Positions 5,645-10,112 of a stretch of DNA of 10,112 bases are shown piece after piece. This DNA comes from Oscillospiraceae bacterium. Lineage in GTDB: Bacteria > Bacillota_A > Clostridia > Oscillospirales > Ruminococcaceae. The stretch lies in the NCBI GenBank assembly GCA_017523995.1, contig JAFWUX010000006.1:1-10112 (forward strand), in the 5' to 3' direction. Each line of letters begins with the position of its first letter. Position 1 is the stretch's first letter. The notes beneath the pieces were generated by a model. That model was given only the letters and a program-made list of their open reading frames with translations, did no database searches and was not told where the DNA came from. The translations under genes and the position numbers were made by a program.

Positions 5645-6325
5645 TTACACTTCAAAACCGCCTATGAAGTCACAGACCGGATTATCAACTATGCCCCCCG
5701 CCGGACCGTCAAATGATGAGATCTCATCATATGATTCCTGCTCCTTTATGATTCTGACACCGCCGCCGATTCCGAAAAACTGGTTTCCGGTCAGCTTCTC
5801 TTTGAATTTGTTCAAATTCTCCGCAGCGTTTTCTTTTGAATGACTGGGCGGCAAATAAACTGCAAACCCGCACTGCAGCTTGCTTTGCAGAAAATATACC
5901 GCGTTGGCATCTGTCGGAAAACTGTCCGGCGTATATATCAGAAGAGGGGAACTCATATATACCTTGCACTCACCGAATACACTTTCCGCTATATCATGCA
6001 TACATGCTTCCGCATCACTTTGCAGATAATATGCCATATAATTATCGGAGTAGTATTTCTTTCCGTTGCTGATCCAACGTTTCACATGGATGCTTGCGTC
6101 CAGAAATCTGTCACAGGATGCCGCAATCTCATGGTCGAATTTATGTTCTGGTTTAAACCCTTTGCTTTCATCATGTTCAAAACGGAAATTATCCTGCGGA
6201 TATCGCGTTTCCAGATACGCCACCATTTGCTCCCTTGCTTTTGGAACGCTCAGTTCCCTGCATCTAACAAACATCACAAGCGCCGCCCCGCAAAGCCCGG
6301 CCGCAATGACATATTTCAGCTTCAT
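5645..6325 (-). CDS. Uncharacterised membrane-anchored 226-aa protein
   Basis: The N-terminus MKLKYVIAAGLCGAALVMFVRC is a positively charged start plus one hydrophobic segment (residues about 4-20). It fits an uncleaved signal anchor; there is no good lipobox. The remaining ~200 residues should be extracellular and are hydrophilic, with scattered cysteines and aromatic patches (NGKKYYSDNYMAYYLQSD, FFGIGGGVRIIK). I do not recognise a family. The start at 6325 is chosen because AGGAAGTGA (complement of 6330-6338) precedes it; reading on to 6352 adds residues without a ribosome binding site. Its own promoter cassette lies about 110 bp upstream (6433-6461), a near-copy of the one in front of the 133-aa gene. 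It is more A+T-rich than the helicase gene and probably belongs to recently acquired cargo. Confidence 0.75.
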   Translation of the reverse strand: MKLKYVIAAGLCGAALVMFVRCRELSVPKAREQMVAYLETRYPQDNFRFEHDESKGFKPEHKFDHEIAASCDRFLDASIHVKRWISNGKKYYSDNYMAYYLQSDAEACMHDIAESVFGECKVYMSSPLLIYTPDSFPTDANAVYFLQSKLQCGFAVYLPPSHSKENAAENLNKFKEKLTGNQFFGIGGGVRIIKEQESYDEISSFDGPAGGIVDNPVCDFIGGFEV

Positions 6326-6388
6326 GTTCTCACTTCCTGACCGATGATTCAAACTTTCTTAGCGTGCAATCGATGTATGTTAATTATG

Positions 6389-6406
6389 CTCCGCATTATT
6401 ACGGAG
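6389..6406. repeat. Small hairpin in the leader of the 226-aa gene
   Basis: CTCCG (6389-6393) pairs with CGGAG (6402-6406) around an 8-nt A+T-rich loop. It lies in the predicted 5' untranslated leader between the promoter and the ribosome binding site of the 226-aa gene and could affect mRNA stability. It is short and may be incidental. Confidence 0.3.
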
Positions 6407-6472
6407 GAACTCGGCGCCTTCTCTGCACCTGAATTATAACACAGCAGGTAGAAAAAGTCAATCAGAACGCAT
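6396..6472. repeat. Direct repeat copy A (promoter cassette)
   Basis: This ~78-bp stretch is repeated nearly identically at 6966-7042, with a constant offset of 570 bp. Bases 6414-6466 differ from the partner at a single position (T versus G at 6449) and the flanks are more diverged. The repeat contains a complete promoter pointing left, so it duplicates a regulatory unit rather than coding sequence. Confidence 0.9.
6433..6461 (-). promoter_or_regulatory. Sigma-A promoter, copy A, for the 226-aa gene
   Basis: On the minus strand TTGACT (6456-6461) is 17 bp from a perfect TATAAT (6433-6438). It gives a leader of about 100 nt before the start codon at 6325. The same hexamers and spacing occur in copy B, 570 bp to the right. 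Confidence 0.88.
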
Positions 6473-6540
6473 CAAAATCCGCCTGCCCTGCGGTCTCCTC
6501 TATGCAGGCATGAAAAATTGGCAAGTGCTTTGTATATGTT

Positions 6541-6942
6541 CTATTGTTGTGCTGAAGTATATGGAGTTTCAGTTTCGGTCCAAATCTCAAAATGAAGAAA
6601 TGGTGTACCGGTTAAATTTGTACATACAGCGTATTTTTCTTTGCCGATTCTCCAATAATCTCTCATTCTGCCCGAACCAACAGTACCGCTTGGCTCGCCT
6701 AGTTCAGACACAAGATCCTCATAAGTCATATTACTGCCATTAAGGCTTAATAAATATTCTTCCGAAACATCAACGATTGAATTAGACTGAACATATGGAA
6801 TCAATCCGCCTACTCTAGTTGTACCTGTGAAAGTGAAGTGTCTTTTATATTTCGTCTCTTGTTTTCCATTCAGTGCAAATAGTGATACGATACATATAGC
6901 AAAGACAGACACGACACTTGATATAATGACCCATTTTTTCAT
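6541..6942 (-). CDS. Small exported protein with BamE/BLIP-like motif
   Basis: The 133-aa product begins MKKWVIISSVVSVFAICIVSLFAL, a signal peptide or signal anchor (hydrophobic residues 4-23), so most of it should be outside the membrane. Residues about 72-107 read MTYEDLVSELGEPSG...SGRMRDYWRIGKEKYAVC. This resembles the helix-turn-strand unit of BamE/SmpA and BLIP-like proteins, in which a short helix with a LGEP/LGxP turn precedes a two-strand hairpin; only one such unit is visible. In Firmicutes these small domains often occur in exported proteins of unknown role. The start at 6942 is chosen from AAGGAG at 6949-6954 with 6-nt spacing; a reading to 7056 would translate the promoter repeat. 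It is the first gene after the helicase and has its own promoter (copy B). Confidence 0.75.
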   Translation of the reverse strand: MKKWVIISSVVSVFAICIVSLFALNGKQETKYKRHFTFTGTTRVGGLIPYVQSNSIVDVSEEYLLSLNGSNMTYEDLVSELGEPSGTVGSGRMRDYWRIGKEKYAVCTNLTGTPFLHFEIWTETETPYTSAQQ

Positions 6943-6965
6943 ACCTTTCTCCTTGCAGATTCCAA

Positions 6966-7042
6966 TATAACAGAGGAAGCCCTGCGCCTTCTCTGCACCT
7001 GAATTATAACACAGCAGGGAGAAAAAGTCAATCAGAGCACAT
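6966..7042. repeat. Direct repeat copy B (promoter cassette)
   Basis: Partner of 6396-6472 at a constant 570-bp offset. The two copies flank the 133-aa gene, so recombination between them would remove that gene and leave one promoter in front of the 226-aa gene. Near-identity suggests a recent duplication or insertion. Confidence 0.9.
7003..7031 (-). promoter_or_regulatory. Sigma-A promoter, copy B, for the 133-aa gene
   Basis: On the minus strand TTGACT (7026-7031) is 17 bp from TATAAT (7003-7008). The predicted leader to the start codon at 6942 is about 55 nt. It is identical to copy A in both hexamers and spacing, and sits immediately after the hairpin that follows the helicase gene. Confidence 0.88.
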
Positions 7043-7044
7043 CG

Positions 7045-7076
7045 GAACGCTCCCACTTTTTTCAGCGGGAGCGTTC
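7045..7076 (-). terminator. Hairpin at the 3' end of the helicase gene
   Basis: GAACGCTCCC (7045-7054) pairs perfectly with GGGAGCGTTC (7067-7076) around a 12-nt loop. It begins about 11 bp after the helicase stop codon at 7088-7090. The T-rich tract lies in the loop, not after the stem, on either strand, so it is an atypical terminator. It could protect the 3' end or act as a partial terminator ahead of promoter B. Confidence 0.5.
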
Positions 7077-7087
7077 ACCATCTGTCG

Positions 7088-10000
7088 TCATCTTCTCGGT
7101 CCATGCCGCTGCGTACTGTCATCCGGAATCATCGGATAATCATCATCATCCGCGTTCTGGTATGCCTCACGCTCAGCACGTTCCTCTGCGGTTTCGTCCT
7201 CATCGGTTTCATCGGGATCAATGATCGCGTCCTGCTGCTCGGACAGACCGGAGAGGCGTTCTTCCAGTTCCGCAAAATCAATGCGGGCTTTCAGAAGTTC
7301 TTCCTCACCGTCAAACGGAACACCGACACGCTCCTGTGCCTGCTTCAGATCAGTCTCCAGTTTCGTGATCTTCGTCTCGTTGTCAGAGATTGCTTTCTCG
7401 ATCGCACCGTCAAGGAAGTTGACAATGCGCTGCCAGTTGTCAGCGTTCGCAGCGCTTCCGACGTTGATCGCATAGGCCGGTTCACGCTTGCCTTTGACTG
7501 CCAGCATCGCTTCATTCATTTCGCCGGGACGTACTTCGACGGAAACTGTAAAATCGCCGATTTTGAATTTCGGCATTTCATCAAACGGGCGCTCGATACG
7601 TTTTGCGATCTGTTCATGCAGATATGTGTTGATGTCCTCATGCTTACGAATTGTTTTCATCGGTGTCACAAAGTCGAACGACTTGACTTTTCCCTCAGCG
7701 TCCCGCATAGACTTTGCAGAGTTGAGGTCTTCCTGCATCTGCCCGATTTGTGTCCTGAGCTGCGCAATCTCACCGGGGATCTGTTCGACACGCTTCTGCA
7801 TTTTGCCCTGTTCATGCTGATGTGCCTGTTTCAGCGCGGTCAGCTCAGCGATCCTGTTGGAGAGTTCGATGCGCGTTTTGAAATCCGGATTGCCTTCCGC
7901 CGCTGCCTGCAATTCCGCGAATGTCAGAACCTTCTCGTCACAGTCTTCGGAAACACGCGCCGGACACTGATCGTCAAGCAGCTGCGCGATGAAGCGAGCC
8001 TTGTCCGTCACGACCTGGTAGAGATAACTGTCCAGCGTGCCCTCGGTCACATAATTTATAATCCTGACCGCGGGGAAAGAATTGCCCTGACGGAGAATTC
8101 TTCCCTCGCGTTGTTCAAAGTCGCTCGGTTTCCAGGGTATGTCTGTGTGATGCAATGCATAAAGCCGTTGCTGAATGTTTGCGCCCGTGCCGATCGTGCC
8201 AGTGCTGCCGATGACCACGCGATACTTGCCGTCATTGATGTCACGGAAGATTGCTTCACGTTCTTTGCTGTCCGCCTTCGGTGCAAAGATAATTTCGTTT
8301 CGCGGAATGCCCTTGGCTATCAGCTCGTCACGGATGTACTCATAGACAGACCAGTTGCCGTTGTCGCTGTTGACTGCAATATCCGAGAAGATGATCTGCA
8401 CTCCCTTCTGTTCAGCGGTTTCATTGTAATACTGCCAAACACGATCGACGCAGGCATCAATCTTTCCCGGCTCATCTTCCATGAAGTCTTCCGGAAGTAC
8501 GCCTTCCTCACGCTGACGGTACAGTGCCGCAACAGCATGATTGCCCATACCGATCAATCTTGCTTCTCCGGTGATCTTCAAAAGGTTGTCCAAATGCGGA
8601 TCAACCACACCGGTGCTGATGAGCTGTGCACGCGCCGCAAGTTCACGGACATACGCACGCTGTTCCGGTGATGCCTGCACCTTGACGATCTCCGGCTTTC
8701 CGCCGATTAGTTCAGGACGCGGGAGCTGCAATTTTTCCGCTGACTGAATATCTGCGAATTCCTTGTAGAGTGCCATCAGTTCAGGAAGATTTGCAAACTT
8801 GCTGAACGATGTTTTGAGTTTCAGCTGTCCTGACGGACTTTGCTTGTAAGCACATACCACCTTTCCGAATGTTGCCGCCCAGTCGTCGAAGCGTTCCACG
8901 CCCGCCGCTTTCAGAAGTTCCGGATGGAGATACCTCGTAACGACATAAAGCTCTGTCATCGAGTTGCTGACTGGTGTGCCGGTACAATGGAGAATGTGTC
9001 CCTGGCCGAGCATTTCGTTCATCCAGTCACACTTCATCTGCATGTCCTGCGCACGACCGGAAGGTGCGGTTGTAACACCCGCCACATCCGTCATTTTTGT
9101 CGAAACGAAGCCGTTTTTGTAGGCGTGACTTTCATCCACAACAAGGTAATCAAAGCCTAATTGCTCGAATTCCAGCACTTCATCTTTGTTTCGGGTAGAT
9201 TGCTTTTTCGGGTTTAGCGCTTTCTCCAGGCGTTTCTCCAGACGCTTCTTTGCAGCCTCGATCTTCTTGACGGACGGCGTGTTTTTGGTTGCGCCCGCCA
9301 TCTTCTGTGCGGTCAGCATATCTTCCAGCTCGTCGATCTCACGCTGAATGTACTCCCTCTGATAGGCCGGAGACATTGCCATTTTATCAAACTGTTCCCG
9401 CGATACAATAACAGCATCATAATTGCCGGTTGCGATACGCGCCGTAAATACATCACGCTTGTCTTGTGTAGAAAGGTCCATATCTCCGACTGTCAGCAGT
9501 CTTGCATCAGGGAAGATCTTCCGCCATTCCAGTGCCGTCTGTTCTGTCAAAGCCTTCGGCACAACAATGCATGCTTTGTGAATCAGACCGAGTTCCTTTT
9601 TCTTCATGACAGCCGTGATGAATACCGCGGATTTTCCCGCACCAACCACATGCGCCGCAAGGGTATTGCCGCCGTAAACCGCACGCGCAATACAGTCGCG
9701 CTGGTGCGGACGCAGAGTGAATCCGGATGCCATGCCGTTGAATGTGAGCCGTGAACCGTCATACTGCCGACCTACCAGAGCGTTGAACCGGTTATTATAC
9801 CGTTCCTCATACTTTGCCTTGCGCTTCGGATCAGCAAAGATCCACTCCTTGAATTTCGCCTCGATCTGCTTAGCCTTCTCCTGCGCCAGTCTGGTCTTTT
9901 CAGGATCAACCCGCGTAACAGTTTTACTTGGATCTTTCGGAGACGGAACGGTCTTGTTTACAACAATGCGTGTCTGGTTCAGCATCTTCTCTGCGATCTC

Positions 10001-10112
10001 ATACATGGTCAGACTGTCCGTGCCGAAGGTCGTGCCTTCGTTCACATTGAGGTCTTTCCGGCTGCCTGCTTTCATGATGTCAAATTCGCCGGTCTGCGGG
10101 ATATATGTCACT
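7088..10112 (-). CDS. Large SNF2-family helicase, C-terminal part (partial)
   Basis: The frame stays open through the right edge, so the true start lies outside; 1007 residues are visible. From the in-window residue 1, superfamily 2 motifs are in order. They are the Q-like LRPHQRDCIARAV (133-145), Walker A VVGAGKS (155-161), DESH (326-329), TGTP (377-380), STGTIGTGAN (636-645) and QREGRILRQGN (667-677). All are intact, so ATPase activity is expected. A charged helical insertion (about 250-310) separates motifs Ia and II, and coiled coils with an acidic tail (about 745-1007) follow. This matches the helicase half of giant element proteins that often also carry an N-6 DNA methylase domain upstream; whether that is so here cannot be seen. 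It probably remodels or unwinds element DNA. Richer in G+C than the cargo genes that follow it. Confidence 0.9.
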   Translation of the reverse strand, partial: VTYIPQTGEFDIMKAGSRKDLNVNEGTTFGTDSLTMYEIAEKMLNQTRIVVNKTVPSPKDPSKTVTRVDPEKTRLAQEKAKQIEAKFKEWIFADPKRKAKYEERYNNRFNALVGRQYDGSRLTFNGMASGFTLRPHQRDCIARAVYGGNTLAAHVVGAGKSAVFITAVMKKKELGLIHKACIVVPKALTEQTALEWRKIFPDARLLTVGDMDLSTQDKRDVFTARIATGNYDAVIVSREQFDKMAMSPAYQREYIQREIDELEDMLTAQKMAGATKNTPSVKKIEAAKKRLEKRLEKALNPKKQSTRNKDEVLEFEQLGFDYLVVDESHAYKNGFVSTKMTDVAGVTTAPSGRAQDMQMKCDWMNEMLGQGHILHCTGTPVSNSMTELYVVTRYLHPELLKAAGVERFDDWAATFGKVVCAYKQSPSGQLKLKTSFSKFANLPELMALYKEFADIQSAEKLQLPRPELIGGKPEIVKVQASPEQRAYVRELAARAQLISTGVVDPHLDNLLKITGEARLIGMGNHAVAALYRQREEGVLPEDFMEDEPGKIDACVDRVWQYYNETAEQKGVQIIFSDIAVNSDNGNWSVYEYIRDELIAKGIPRNEIIFAPKADSKEREAIFRDINDGKYRVVIGSTGTIGTGANIQQRLYALHHTDIPWKPSDFEQREGRILRQGNSFPAVRIINYVTEGTLDSYLYQVVTDKARFIAQLLDDQCPARVSEDCDEKVLTFAELQAAAEGNPDFKTRIELSNRIAELTALKQAHQHEQGKMQKRVEQIPGEIAQLRTQIGQMQEDLNSAKSMRDAEGKVKSFDFVTPMKTIRKHEDINTYLHEQIAKRIERPFDEMPKFKIGDFTVSVEVRPGEMNEAMLAVKGKREPAYAINVGSAANADNWQRIVNFLDGAIEKAISDNETKITKLETDLKQAQERVGVPFDGEEELLKARIDFAELEERLSGLSEQQDAIIDPDETDEDETAEERAEREAYQNADDDDYPMIPDDSTQRHGPRR

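Noticed and set aside
6481..6509. Possible terminator after the 133-aa gene (GCCTGC/GCAGGC)
   Set aside because: The stem is only 6 bp with a 17-nt loop and only a weak T stretch after it on the minus strand, so it cannot be distinguished from chance.
7103..8671. Long plus-strand open frame of 522 codons
   Set aside because: It is wholly antisense to the SNF2 helicase, which has all conserved motifs; it has no recognisable domain and no ribosome binding site. It reflects codon bias on the opposite strand.
1..10112. tRNA, rRNA, riboswitch or CRISPR features
   Set aside because: I saw no cloverleaf, conserved rRNA segment, riboswitch core or regularly spaced repeat on either strand when reading by eye; covariance-model searches were not possible.

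Overview
The window looks like part of an integrative/conjugative or mobilizable element from a gut-type Firmicute (Clostridia, most likely Oscillospiraceae/Ruminococcaceae). This rests on strong AGGAGG-type ribosome binding sites, near-consensus sigma-A promoters, a BspA-type leucine-rich-repeat gene, and transfer genes of the kind found on clostridial elements: an SNF2-type helicase, a DUF3991/TOPRIM protein, a MOBV relaxase and TraX. Taxon and element type are inferred; no integrase, attachment site or replication initiator is visible.

Apart from a 23-codon tail of a plus-strand gene at the left edge (closed by a strong hairpin terminator at 78-110), every supported gene is on the minus strand. 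In the direction of transcription (right to left) the layout is as follows. (1) 10112-7088: C-terminal ~1000 residues of a very large SNF2-like helicase, running off the window. (2) 7088-5058: an A+T-richer cargo block of three small genes (a 133-aa exported protein with a BamE/BLIP-like motif, a 226-aa membrane-anchored unknown and a 173-aa cytosolic unknown). The first two are each preceded by a copy of the same ~78-bp promoter cassette, exactly 570 bp apart. (3) 4977-909: the transfer module. It runs DUF3991/TOPRIM primase-like protein, a 108-aa unknown, a 264-bp palindrome-rich gap, the MOBV relaxase and TraX. Genes on either side of the gap are coupled by 1-nt or 4-nt overlaps. (4) 897-186: a gene with its own perfect-consensus promoter encoding four BspA-type leucine-rich repeats, which runs out of frame into a sequence resembling the C-terminal domain of a clostridial XRE-type regulator.

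Functionally, the relaxase (with intact predicted catalytic His and metal-binding motif) would nick the element's origin. The helicase and TOPRIM protein probably process or re-prime transferred DNA, and TraX is a membrane accessory. The palindromes at 3431-3587 are the best candidate for oriT or a regulatory site. A hairpin followed by a pMV158-like nick motif at 5008-5040 is a weaker alternative.

The items most worth following up are the duplicated promoter cassette, the out-of-frame LRR/regulator fusion and the palindromic gap upstream of the relaxase. No gap longer than 300 bases lacks a gene.
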